NCBI GenBank assembly: GCA_964415465.1
Contig: CAYQAL010000001.1
Coordinates: 1-64,000, forward strand
DNA: 64,000 nt
Direction of reading: 5' to 3'
Origin: JAGOTP01 sp964415465
Lineage (GTDB): Bacteria > Patescibacteriota > Patescibacteriia > 2-12-FULL-60-25
Every line of letters starts with the position of its first letter. Positions within the stretch are counted from its first letter, which is position 1. The position numbers and the translations under genes were made by a program. This document shows, piece by piece, positions 58,605 to 64,000 of this stretch. The notes under the pieces are model-generated. The model did no database searches. It saw nothing but the letters and a program-made list of their open reading frames with translations, and had not been told where the DNA came from.

Positions 58605-58995
58605 ACAAAGAGACGCCCGGCGCGAGCTCAGTTCGTGCTGCACGTGAAGTGCGACGACGAACCGGCTCGGCCGGGACGAGGAGTCTCTTCGAACAGCGAG
58701 GCAGAAGCCGCGAGGCTTCACGCGACCGATGTAGTCATCGGAAGCGCGGACGAGTGCTCGGATGAGCTTGCGTCCGGGGCGGCACGCGAAGGGCGTGCGA
58801 GCCGGTGTGAACCGGCGCGGGCAGACGAGCGTGGTCGTTGGTCGACGGCGTTGCACGGGTGGCGTGCCGCAGGCGGTCGACGCTTGGCGCTCGAACGGGT
58901 CGTGTGGTCGCGCAGAGACAGGCTTGTCGTGGCGCGGACGAGGGACCCGGATCCATAAAGAAGACGAGGCAGACATCCCTTCCGGCTGATAACCG
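58605..58995 (+). ncRNA. Candidate structured non-coding RNA (module D)
   Basis: About 390 GC-rich bases with nested and serial perfect stems. The first domain stacks GAGAC/GTCTC (58610/58683), CCCGGC/GCCGGG (58616/58670), CGAGC/GCTCG (58623/58665), GTTCGT/ACGAAC (58631/58657) and GCAC/GTGC (58640/58649). Then come GAAGCC-GCGA-GGCTTC (58704), CCGATG-TAGT-CATCGG (58726), CGGACG/CGTCCG around GCTC-GGAT-GAGC (58747-58776), GCACGC/GCGTGC (58782), GCCGGT-GTGA-ACCGGC (58801) and GTCGAC/GTCGAC around GCAC/GTGC (58841-58881). GCGA and GTGA are GNRA loops only on the plus strand. No match to RNase P, tmRNA, SRP or 6S motifs was seen. The 3' end is not defined. Confidence 0.6.
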
Positions 58996-59030
58996 GTAGG
59001 GTTCTGAGTTCGCGATGGAGTGGTGTAGCG

Positions 59031-59180
59031 CTAGCGACTGCTGCCGCCGCGCCCACCGCCGGTGTCCCAGCAGTGCTGCTGGGTCCCCATGGTGGGGCCG
59101 TCGCCTCCTTCCTGGTAGACGTTGCCGCTGTTGAAGAGGGAGAGGTTGTGCTGGTGCGAGAGGGCAATGGTGCGGTGCAT
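59031..59180 (-). CDS. Small GC-rich gene of module D, hypothetical 49-residue protein
   Basis: A 49-residue protein starting MHRTIALSHQHNLSLFNSG and ending in a Gly/Ser/Arg-rich tail with one Cys-Trp pair. AGAAGGAT lies 5-7 nt before the ATG, and a consensus promoter lies ~130 nt upstream. Codons end mostly in C or G, like the other modules. It converges with the putative RNA at 58605. The coding region also contains two perfect hairpins (CCCAGCA/TGCTGGG and CCCCA/TGGGG), so a non-coding role is not excluded. Confidence 0.5.
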   Translation of the reverse strand: MHRTIALSHQHNLSLFNSGNVYQEGGDGPTMGTQQHCWDTGGGRGGSSR

Positions 59181-59310
59181 GGACGATCCTTCTGCGATGG
59201 GTTGGCGCGAGCCTTCCCGGGTGTGTACGCGCACCTCTGTTGTCCAAAGCCTGTTTCGAGGTCGACTGACCCCATTCCAGTTGATCGGCTTGGCCTTCAG
59301 AGAGCCTGCT

Positions 59311-59339
59311 AATTTAGCAAAAATAAGAGAAAATGTCAA
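59311..59339 (-). promoter_or_regulatory. Promoter of the module D small gene
   Basis: On the minus strand: TTGACA (59334-59339), 17-bp spacer, TAAATT (59311-59316). TTTTTGGCT lies upstream at 59351-59359. Confidence 0.75.
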
Positions 59340-59450
59340 GCAAAAGCCACTTTTTGGCTGTAATACAATATAAAATCGACTAAATTTCTCTAAAATTGAA
59401 CAGTCCCGCTGTACAAAATAAAGTAATATAGACACCTACCTAAAATACGT

Positions 59451-59475
59451 GCCTTATTTTAGCCAAAAATAAGGC
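59451..59475. promoter_or_regulatory. Palindromic TTAGCCAAAAA motif between modules D and E
   Basis: Arms GCCTTATTTT and AAAATAAGGC with an AGCCA centre. The centre matches the TTTTTGGCTAAA motif (reverse complement) seen near other module promoters. The stretch 59181-59624 holds two divergent promoters, this dyad and the module E leader, and no other gene. Confidence 0.5.
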
Positions 59476-59496
59476 TGTTTTCCTGTACACTGAAGC

Positions 59497-59524
59497 TTGA
59501 CAAAATAACAAAATATGCTATACT
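59497..59524 (+). promoter_or_regulatory. Promoter of module E
   Basis: TTGACA (59497-59502), 16-bp spacer with ATAACAAAATATG, TATACT (59519-59524). Confidence 0.88.
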
Positions 59525-59563
59525 AATCTGTTCATTAAAGATCGAGTTCATCAGCGATTTCAT

Positions 59564-59624
59564 GGTGGCGAATCGAGAGTGAAGAGACAGCTACGGCTTA
59601 CCCTCATCACTCACTGGAGCCACC
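59564..59624 (+). promoter_or_regulatory. Leader hairpin touching the module E start codon
   Basis: GGTGGC (59564-59569) pairs with GCCACC (59619-59624) next to the ATG, and GAGTGA (59577-59582) pairs with TCACTC (59607-59612). The ribosome site CTGGAG lies between the two right arms, so the fold could control translation. Confidence 0.5.
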
Positions 59625-60209
59625 ATGATCAAGTTCATCAATAGCTACCTGAAGGGTATCACCACCGCCTGGGCCGTTGCCCTCACGTTCGCCTGCCTCG
59701 TTGGCTTCACCTTCGCCCACCTGCTCTGGCGAATCATCGGGAGCGAAGCGGAAGCCTTCATCCGGTACTTCGGCGAGTTCGTCGGCTTCCGGCCCACCTT
59801 CCACGTGACCATCACGCTGGGGGATGCGGTGGCCCTGAAGTACGGCTTCTGGATCATCTTCGTGACGGCTTTTTTGAACTACCTGATGCGATGGGCGGTC
59901 GAAGAAATCGCGTCCGTCAGGGAGTTCGCCAAGAAGATGTACAAGTGGGGAACCAAACCCCTCCTCTTCTGTCTGATCTTCGGTGTGCTCTTCCCGTACG
60001 CGATCGACCTCCTTTTTGGGATTTTCCGCTGGGGAGTGTTCTTCTGCACGGGGAAGATGTCGGATTCGTGGCGAGTCCTCGGTCCGTTCGTGGAGCACAA
60101 GTTCCACTTCACCTTCGACGGGACGTGGGAGACCTTCTGGCTGTGGCTCGACGGTCCGACCAGTGCCGCTACCCAGCACTTCAGCGACGAGCTGCGCAGG
60201 CAGCTCTGA
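59625..60209 (+). CDS. GC-rich orphan gene (module E), three-helix membrane protein
   Basis: A 194-residue protein, not recognised. Hydrophobic helices lie near residues 13-35, 72-90 and 112-140. An amphipathic basic stretch (VREFAKKMYKWG) precedes the third, and a Phe/Trp-rich segment (FHFTFDGTWETFWLWLDG) follows it. GC3 is very high, unlike gyrB or L25 nearby. GGAG lies 6 nt before the ATG within a leader hairpin. It is followed 9 nt later by a second small gene of the same composition. Confidence 0.72.
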   Translation: MIKFINSYLKGITTAWAVALTFACLVGFTFAHLLWRIIGSEAEAFIRYFGEFVGFRPTFHVTITLGDAVALKYGFWIIFVTAFLNYLMRWAVEEIASVREFAKKMYKWGTKPLLFCLIFGVLFPYAIDLLFGIFRWGVFFCTGKMSDSWRVLGPFVEHKFHFTFDGTWETFWLWLDGPTSAATQHFSDELRRQL

Positions 60210-60218
60210 AAGGACCCA

Positions 60219-60455
60219 ATGCAACCTGAAGGAACCCGCCTTCCCGAGCGACTCCTCGAAAGTGGCGTCAACGACGTCACTGAGAGTGTCGCGCGGGGCC
60301 CCGAATCGCTCGGGGTCAGTCACTCGACCTCGCGGTCGATCGGCCAGCTCTTCACCGGGCTGCTGCTGATCCTGCTGGTCATCGCCTTCCGACGCTACTT
60401 CCCGTGGATCGGTAGCAAGGCCCGTCCCGCCAAGAAGAAGCGCAAGAAGCGCTAG
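60219..60455 (+). CDS. Small GC-rich membrane protein (module E)
   Basis: A 78-residue protein with a polar N-terminal half, one membrane helix (~43-58) and a very basic tail (residues 67-78, mostly Lys/Arg). AAAGGA lies just before the start. It is co-transcribed with the 59625 gene. No family is recognised; the basic tail could bind nucleic acid or the membrane. Confidence 0.62.
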   Translation: MQPEGTRLPERLLESGVNDVTESVARGPESLGVSHSTSRSIGQLFTGLLLILLVIAFRRYFPWIGSKARPAKKKRKKR

Positions 60456-60513
60456 TTCTTTCACCGCGCCGCAAGCGCATTCGTCGCCGCCAACCCGGGG
60501 CCGCGACGTCGAA

Positions 60514-60532
60514 GAATCGCCCTACGCGATTC
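60514..60532 (+). terminator. Hairpin after module E
   Basis: GAATCGC/GCGATTC with a CCTAC loop, no T run. Between 60456 and 60586 nothing else is seen. Confidence 0.4.
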
Positions 60533-60586
60533 ACTCATCTCTTCCGGGGGATTCTCTCGAGATCACTCGCTGGTCTATGGAGAAGC

Positions 60587-60620
60587 CAAAAGAACCATTG
60601 CCCTAGCAGTGGTTCTTTTG
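60587..60620 (+). terminator. Hairpin terminator overlapping the next promoter
   Basis: Perfect 11-bp stem CAAAAGAACCA/TGGTTCTTTTG with a 12-nt loop. The loop and right arm are also the -35 and spacer of the next gene's promoter. Confidence 0.6.
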
Positions 60621-60626
60621 TATTCT
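60598..60626 (+). promoter_or_regulatory. Promoter of the zinc-ribbon gene
   Basis: TTGCCC (60598-60603), 17-bp spacer, TATTCT (60621-60626), ending 8 nt before the ATG. GGAGAGG lies in that gap. Confidence 0.7.
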
Positions 60627-60634
60627 GGAGAGGT

Positions 60635-60970
60635 ATGTCGATCCAGCCATCACGTATTCTCACTCAGTGCCCCCTTTGCCAGTCTGCCTACGATGAAGCG
60701 GGGATTCGCTTGGTTGGTGAAGAGGGGTCATCGCGCGTCTTCCACTGTAGCTGCCAGAAGTGTGGCCGCGCTATGTTGGCTGTGGTGCTTGAAGCCTCTG
60801 GCGTTGTGAGCTCGGTTGGTGTCGTTACGGATCTTGAGGCCGCTGATGCCAAGCGTTTCCACGAGGCGGCTCCCATTACGGTCGACGAATGTCTCCGCTT
60901 CCACGTTCAGTTGGAAGAACAGAGCCGAGAGTTGTGCCAAGCGCTTCTTCACCCATCGAAGACCGCTTAA
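60635..60970 (+). CDS. Zinc-ribbon hypothetical protein
   Basis: A 111-residue protein with a four-Cys zinc-ribbon-like N-terminal half: CPLC (residues 12-15) and CSCQKCG (~38-44). A helical C-terminal half (VDECLRFHVQLEEQSRELCQAL) follows. Function unknown; small proteins of this type occur in many CPR genomes. It is monocistronic: own promoter, then a terminator at 61009. Confidence 0.7.
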   Translation: MSIQPSRILTQCPLCQSAYDEAGIRLVGEEGSSRVFHCSCQKCGRAMLAVVLEASGVVSSVGVVTDLEAADAKRFHEAAPITVDECLRFHVQLEEQSRELCQALLHPSKTA

Positions 60971-61008
60971 GTCCTCATTTTGCTCTAAAATCAAGCAAAT
61001 TTCCTACG

Positions 61009-61038
61009 AATCCCGTCTCTTGACGGGATTTCGGTTTT
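61009..61038 (+). terminator. Terminator overlapping the rplY promoter
   Basis: AATCCCGTC/GACGGGATT hairpin followed by TCGGTTTT. The right arm is part of the -35 region of the next promoter. Confidence 0.75.
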
Positions 61039-61048
61039 CCCGTATCGT
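61020..61048 (+). promoter_or_regulatory. Promoter of rplY
   Basis: TTGACG (61020-61025), 17-bp spacer, TATCGT (61043-61048), about 15 nt of leader before the ATG at 61070. Confidence 0.7.
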
Positions 61049-61069
61049 TAAGCCACTTTTTTGAAGTCT

Positions 61070-61747
61070 ATGAAATACGCGATCACCGCAGAAACCCGTC
61101 AGAGCTTGGGCAAGCGTTCCAAAGATGAATTGAAGAAGATGCGCATCCCAGCCGTCATGTACGGAAAGGGTGTGTCTGCTCAAACGATCTCCGTCCCAAA
61201 GTCACCGTTTGTAAAAATGTATGCCGCTGCTGGATTCTCCAGCTTGATCGATGTGAGTGTCGATGCACAGAGCGCGGTGAAAGCAGTTATCAAGGAAGTT
61301 CAGCTTCACCCATTGACCAACGAAATCACTCACGTTGATTTCCACCAGGTCCGCATGGATGAAAAGATGACGGTTCGTATCCCACTTGTCTTTACGGGTG
61401 AATCAGCGGCTGTGAAGGGATTGGGTGGTACGCTTGTGAAGTCATTGGACGAAGTCGAAGTCAGCTGTTTGCCAGCCGATCTTCCACACGAGATCGAAGT
61501 CGACTTGTCCGTGCTCGCAACGTTTGAAGATTCGATTGACGTTGCCTCGCTCAAGCTTCCAAAGGGAGTCGAAGTGCTCTCTGGTGGAACGGAAACAATT
61601 GCGACGGTTGCTCGCCCATTGACGGAAGACGAGTTGAAGAAACTCGAAGAAGGTAGCACAGCCGACCTCTCGGCGATCAAGACAGAGGCTGATATCAAGA
61701 AGGAAGAAGCCGCCAAGAAGGAAGCCGAGGAAAAAGCCGCAGAATAG
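61070..61747 (+). CDS. rplY: 50S ribosomal protein L25, CTC form
   Basis: A 225-residue L25/CTC protein: RIPAVMYGKGV, the KAVIKEVQLHPLTNEITHVDFHQV segment (5S rRNA-binding domain, given in part), VRIPLVFTGESAAVKGLGGTL, and the TL5-like C-terminal domain VEVSCLPADLPHEIEVDLS. It ends in a Lys/Glu/Ala-rich tail of ~35 residues. It binds 5S rRNA. The ATG at 61070 is chosen over an in-frame TTG at 61061. Confidence 0.94.
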   Translation: MKYAITAETRQSLGKRSKDELKKMRIPAVMYGKGVSAQTISVPKSPFVKMYAAAGFSSLIDVSVDAQSAVKAVIKEVQLHPLTNEITHVDFHQVRMDEKMTVRIPLVFTGESAAVKGLGGTLVKSLDEVEVSCLPADLPHEIEVDLSVLATFEDSIDVASLKLPKGVEVLSGGTETIATVARPLTEDELKKLEEGSTADLSAIKTEADIKKEEAAKKEAEEKAAE

Positions 61748-61749
61748 TG

Positions 61750-61755
61750 TATACT
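61750..61755 (+). promoter_or_regulatory. -10 element of the DUF3048 gene (leaderless spacing)
   Basis: TATACT overlapping the rplY stop region, with the ATG at 61763 exactly 7 nt later. Confidence 0.55.
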
Positions 61756-61762
61756 CAGGGGC

Positions 61763-62911
61763 ATGCAACGCATGCCCCTTCTGCATCCCACGAACAAACC
61801 GGTCAAGAAAACCGACAAGCGCTCCCAGCGATGGATCATCGTGGGGGCGTGTTTGTTGGTGGTTGTTTCAGCAGCTCTGCTCTATTTCATCGTTACGGGT
61901 ATTACACGCCGCCAGACGACCGATCCATTTGTTCCTACTACAGCGACTTCCACGATCTCAGGCGATGGACGCGTTGTCCGTAAGATTGATGGGCAACTGG
62001 TCGAGCCTGGGATGGAAGCGAAGCGGCCAATCAGTGTCATGATCGATAATCAAATAGACGCTCAGCCGTGGTCGGGGGTCGAGCAGGCGTCGCTTGTCAT
62101 TGAATCGCCCGTGGAAGGTGGAATTACGCGCTTGATGGCGTTCTTTGATCCCTCTATTCCAACCTCGACACCGATTGGACCTGTGCGAAGCGCTCGTCCG
62201 TATTTCTTAGACTGGGCTACTGCTTGGGAAGCCGGTTATGCGCACGTCGGAGGGAGCCCGGAGGCGCTGGATCGCATCAAACGGTTGGGGAATGCCTTTT
62301 TCAATATCGACGAAATGGCGAACAGTACGACCTTTTATCGAGACCGTACGAAGCCAGCGCCACACAATGTCTACACCTCAATCGATCGGTTGACGCAGAC
62401 GATGGATCGTCGATATGGCACGAGTACGGCGACGTATGCAAACTGGCGTTTCGAACAGCTCGCGACCTCAACCACTGATGTGATCGCCGTATCCTCGATC
62501 CGGATTCCGTATGGCGGCTCTTACTCTATTACCTGGAAATATGATCCGCAGCTCGGGTTATACCGACGTTTGAAGGGGAGTGCTATCCAGAAAACGCGTG
62601 AAGGAAACGAGTTGCTCGCGGCCAATGTGGCAGTCATAAAAACAGACTCACAAGTGCTAGACGACAAGGGCAGACTGTCGCTCAGAACAACCGGTGGGGG
62701 CGATGCGATTCTCTATCGAGGCGGAAAAAAGTATATCGCTCGTTGGAGTCGTTCGCAGAATGAGCCGATTCGTTTCGAAGGAGCGGACGGAACCCAGTAT
62801 CCGCTCACGGCTGGGACAACCTGGATTCAGGTGACGACGGACGATCGAATTTTTGGAGGGTTAACGCCAACCACGCCAGTCACAGCCACGACTACGTCTT
62901 CAACGCCGTAA
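61763..62911 (+). CDS. DUF3048 (YerB-like) membrane-anchored protein
   Basis: A 382-residue protein with a short cytoplasmic N-terminus, one membrane helix (~27-50) and a DUF3048 domain: KRPISVMIDNQIDAQPWSG, LVIESPVEGGITRLMAFF, IGPVRSARPYFLDWA, FYRDRTKPAPHNVYTS, with the C-terminal RLKGSAIQKT and GTTWIQVT. The extracytoplasmic function of YerB proteins is unknown. Its end overlaps the convergent prmC by 20 bp. Confidence 0.87.
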   Translation: MQRMPLLHPTNKPVKKTDKRSQRWIIVGACLLVVVSAALLYFIVTGITRRQTTDPFVPTTATSTISGDGRVVRKIDGQLVEPGMEAKRPISVMIDNQIDAQPWSGVEQASLVIESPVEGGITRLMAFFDPSIPTSTPIGPVRSARPYFLDWATAWEAGYAHVGGSPEALDRIKRLGNAFFNIDEMANSTTFYRDRTKPAPHNVYTSIDRLTQTMDRRYGTSTATYANWRFEQLATSTTDVIAVSSIRIPYGGSYSITWKYDPQLGLYRRLKGSAIQKTREGNELLAANVAVIKTDSQVLDDKGRLSLRTTGGGDAILYRGGKKYIARWSRSQNEPIRFEGADGTQYPLTAGTTWIQVTTDDRIFGGLTPTTPVTATTTSSTP

Positions 62912-63776
62912 AGCGTTTGGCGCCGTTTTGATCGAGTTCAGTGAAAACGGCAGCCTGAGGGAAAAGGTGCTGTAGATGGGCTGCCAGCTTCTTCGCTTGG
63001 CGCGGATCATGTTCGAATAAGACGATGTCACCGGTGCGTTGTTCTAACAAGGGTTTCAACTCATCGATGAATTGGTTGATGATCCAAAGTCCATTCTGTT
63101 TTGCGAAGAGCGCGCCTAGCGGTTCATAACCCGTCACTTGTTTCTGCACCTTTGGTTGATCGGCTTGAGGTAGATAGGGGAGATTCGCCACGATCAACCA
63201 GTGTTTTTGACTGTGGAGTTTCAGCCAGCGTTTGATGCTGTTTGCGACCAATGAGCCTCGACAAAACGTAACATTTTTTGTTCCAAGGCGCTTGCCATTT
63301 TGTTTTGCAACGCTAAGAGCAGAAGCGGATATGTCACTCGCCAGCACTTGAAGGTGAGGCAGCGCATGAGCAATGGAAAGCGCGAGACAGCCGCTACCTG
63401 TTCCTACATCCCAAACGGCCCAAGGTTTTTTTGTCTGATGTGTTTCTTCAATGGCTGTCTGAATAAGCCACTCACTCTCTGGTCGTGGAATGAGTACGCG
63501 TTGATCTACGAAAAATGTCTGACCAAAGAAGGGCGCTTGTTTGAATAAGTAGGCGAGTGGCTCTAACGCGACGCGCCGTTCAGCAAGCTCGGAAATTCGA
63601 CGGAGATCGGTTTTTGAAATGTGTACGTCAGGGTGAAGGGCGATCCAGGTTCGATCTTGTTTGAGAATATGTCCAACAAGAAGCTCAGCCTCGAACCAAC
63701 GTTGATCTAGGGGACGAATGGTAGAAGCGAGCGTTTTTACCAAATGAGTGACGAGTTCACGAACCGTGGGAAGCAT
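62892..63776 (-). CDS. prmC: Release factor glutamine methyltransferase
   Basis: A 294-residue class I methyltransferase: an N-terminal helical domain (AELLVGHILKQDRTWIALHP), YLFKQAPFFGQTFFVDQRVLIPRPESEWLI, the SAM motif WDVGTGSGCLALSIA, and NLPYLPQAD where PrmC usually has NPPY. It methylates the GGQ glutamine of RF1/RF2. The NLPY variant at the catalytic loop is noted, but the rest, including RPESE, matches PrmC. Confidence 0.9.
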   Translation of the reverse strand: MLPTVRELVTHLVKTLASTIRPLDQRWFEAELLVGHILKQDRTWIALHPDVHISKTDLRRISELAERRVALEPLAYLFKQAPFFGQTFFVDQRVLIPRPESEWLIQTAIEETHQTKKPWAVWDVGTGSGCLALSIAHALPHLQVLASDISASALSVAKQNGKRLGTKNVTFCRGSLVANSIKRWLKLHSQKHWLIVANLPYLPQADQPKVQKQVTGYEPLGALFAKQNGLWIINQFIDELKPLLEQRTGDIVLFEHDPRQAKKLAAHLQHLFPQAAVFTELDQNGAKRFTALKT

Positions 63777-63811
63777 AGGACTAGCCTCAGTGTACGGGGC
63801 TTTTGCTTATC

Positions 63812-63840
63812 TTGTCACTTTTGGACCGGTTCGCTATGCT
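63812..63840 (+). promoter_or_regulatory. Promoter of tRNA-Val
   Basis: TTGTCA (63812-63817), 17-bp spacer, TATGCT (63835-63840), 12 nt before the mature tRNA. Confidence 0.85.
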
Positions 63841-63852
63841 CCTTCCGCGCAC

Positions 63853-63929
63853 GGACGTTTAGCTCAGCTGGTTAGAGCGCACGATTCACATTCGTGAGGT
63901 CACTGGTTCGATCCCAGTAACGTCCACCA
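63853..63929 (+). tRNA. tRNA-Val (CAC)
   Basis: Acceptor GGACGTT/AACGTCC is perfect. Anticodon stem CACGA/TCGTG with loop TTCACAT gives CAC. The T loop is TTCGATC; discriminator A and CCA are encoded. Confidence 0.96.
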
Positions 63930-63930
63930 T

Positions 63931-63961
63931 AAAAACACCGCCCTCACAGGCGGTGTTTTTA
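63931..63961 (+). terminator. Terminator of tRNA-Val
   Basis: AAAAACACCGCC/GGCGGTGTTTTTA hairpin, 1 nt after the CCA end. Confidence 0.9.
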
Positions 63962-63982
63962 TTTGGCTTATTTTAGCCAAAT
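63961..63982. promoter_or_regulatory. Palindromic GGCTAAA motif at the window end
   Basis: Perfect dyad ATTTGGCT/AGCCAAAT, sharing TTTTAGCCAAA with the module E dyad at 59457. It probably marks the start of another GC-rich module beyond the window. Confidence 0.4.
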
Positions 63983-64000
63983 TTCTGACATGCGATTTTT

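Noticed and set aside
58521..58976. Minus-strand frame through the GC-rich region at 58.6-59.0 kb
   Set aside because: The frame extends into the TrmB gene, is Arg/Ser-rich and low in family character, and the region is better explained by serial perfect stems on the plus strand.
58605..58995. RNase P RNA, tmRNA, SRP RNA, 6S RNA or a self-splicing intron
   Set aside because: None of the signature sequences of these RNAs that I know is present; a covariance-model search would be the decisive test.
14600..60540. Assembly chimera or contamination as the source of the GC-rich modules
   Set aside because: Five separate loci with similar promoters and motifs, one bounded by a repeat of the adjacent host tRNA, argue against chance contamination. 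Read coverage would be needed to exclude it fully.
1..64000. Recoded TGA (Gly), as in some CPR lineages
   Set aside because: Genes use TGA as a normal stop (for example at 14968) and recognised proteins need no read-through.

Overview
The window looks like a chromosomal segment from a Patescibacteria/CPR bacterium (Parcubacteria-like). The evidence is the compact gene packing, the short or absent 5' leaders, and several reduced versions of core enzymes (a 423-residue ProRS with no room for an editing insertion, TruB without a PUA domain, RecQ without a winged helix, a Mur ligase lacking its N-terminal domain). CPR-type secreted surface-protein domains (YYF.ANGKR...FP / DVPDAFFTNY) are also present. 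The genetic code is standard. Host genes are of medium GC, but a handful of loci have gene bodies that are conspicuously GC-rich, each behind an AT-rich promoter.

Layout. 1-1.3 kb: 3' end of an SF2 helicase with four integrase-type repeats, then tRNA-Asp. 1.3-3.8 kb: TfoX-N protein, FAD oxidoreductase, Nudix hydrolase. 4-9.6 kb (minus strand): split transketolase, then a run rpiB-rpe-surface protein-NMAD1-like-surface protein, together giving the non-oxidative pentose phosphate enzymes. 9.7-14.5 kb: ileS, a lipoprotein, a sugar epimerase, tRNA-Lys. 14.6-15.9 kb: a small island bounded by a 27-bp copy of the tRNA-Lys 3' end. 16-19 kb: tsaC, a phosphatase, tRNA-Arg and a GC-rich orphan gene. 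19.1-25.9 kb: two secreted proteins, one a 1919-residue repeat adhesin with 35 consecutive Gly codons. 26-36.9 kb: polyprenyl synthase, GC-rich lipoprotein, proS, HU, RNase Y, aldehyde dehydrogenase, acetolactate-synthase-like enzyme, recQ, truB. 36.9-49.3 kb: envelope polysaccharide genes (polyprenyl-phosphate sugar transferase, two tandem epimerase/decarboxylases, GT2, two GT4, a GT-C-like membrane protein), with a subtilase and a membrane-tethered single-AAA ClpB-like ATPase. 49.4-55.6 kb: CDP-alcohol phosphatidyltransferase, Mur ligase, PH-domain protein, FtsB, SurA-N-like protein, tRNA-Thr, tRNA-Gly, RodA, a membrane protein. 55.7-64 kb: gyrB, TrmB regulator, a GC-rich locus that I read as a structured RNA plus small genes, L25, a DUF3048 protein, prmC, tRNA-Val.

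The most unusual layers are not ordinary genes. (1) Five dispersed GC-rich modules (about 14.9-15.5, 17.5-18.9, 27.1-27.9, 58.6-59.3 and 59.5-60.5 kb) each have a consensus TTGACA promoter and, upstream of it, a recurring TTTTTGGCTAAA-like motif. Two follow a tRNA gene, and the same motif appears again after tRNA-Val at the window end. (2) At 58.6-59.0 kb a promoter on the plus strand faces a run of at least seven perfect stems, two with GNRA loops, which suggests an undescribed structured RNA. (3) Five long stem-loops (76-136 nt, arms mostly 15-23 bp) each begin 3-11 nt after a stop codon. (4) The tRNA-Lys island carries paired 11-bp-spaced GTTGAC repeats near both ends, like integrase arm sites, but has no integrase.

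All calls come from reading the sequence and remembered family motifs; no database search was run.
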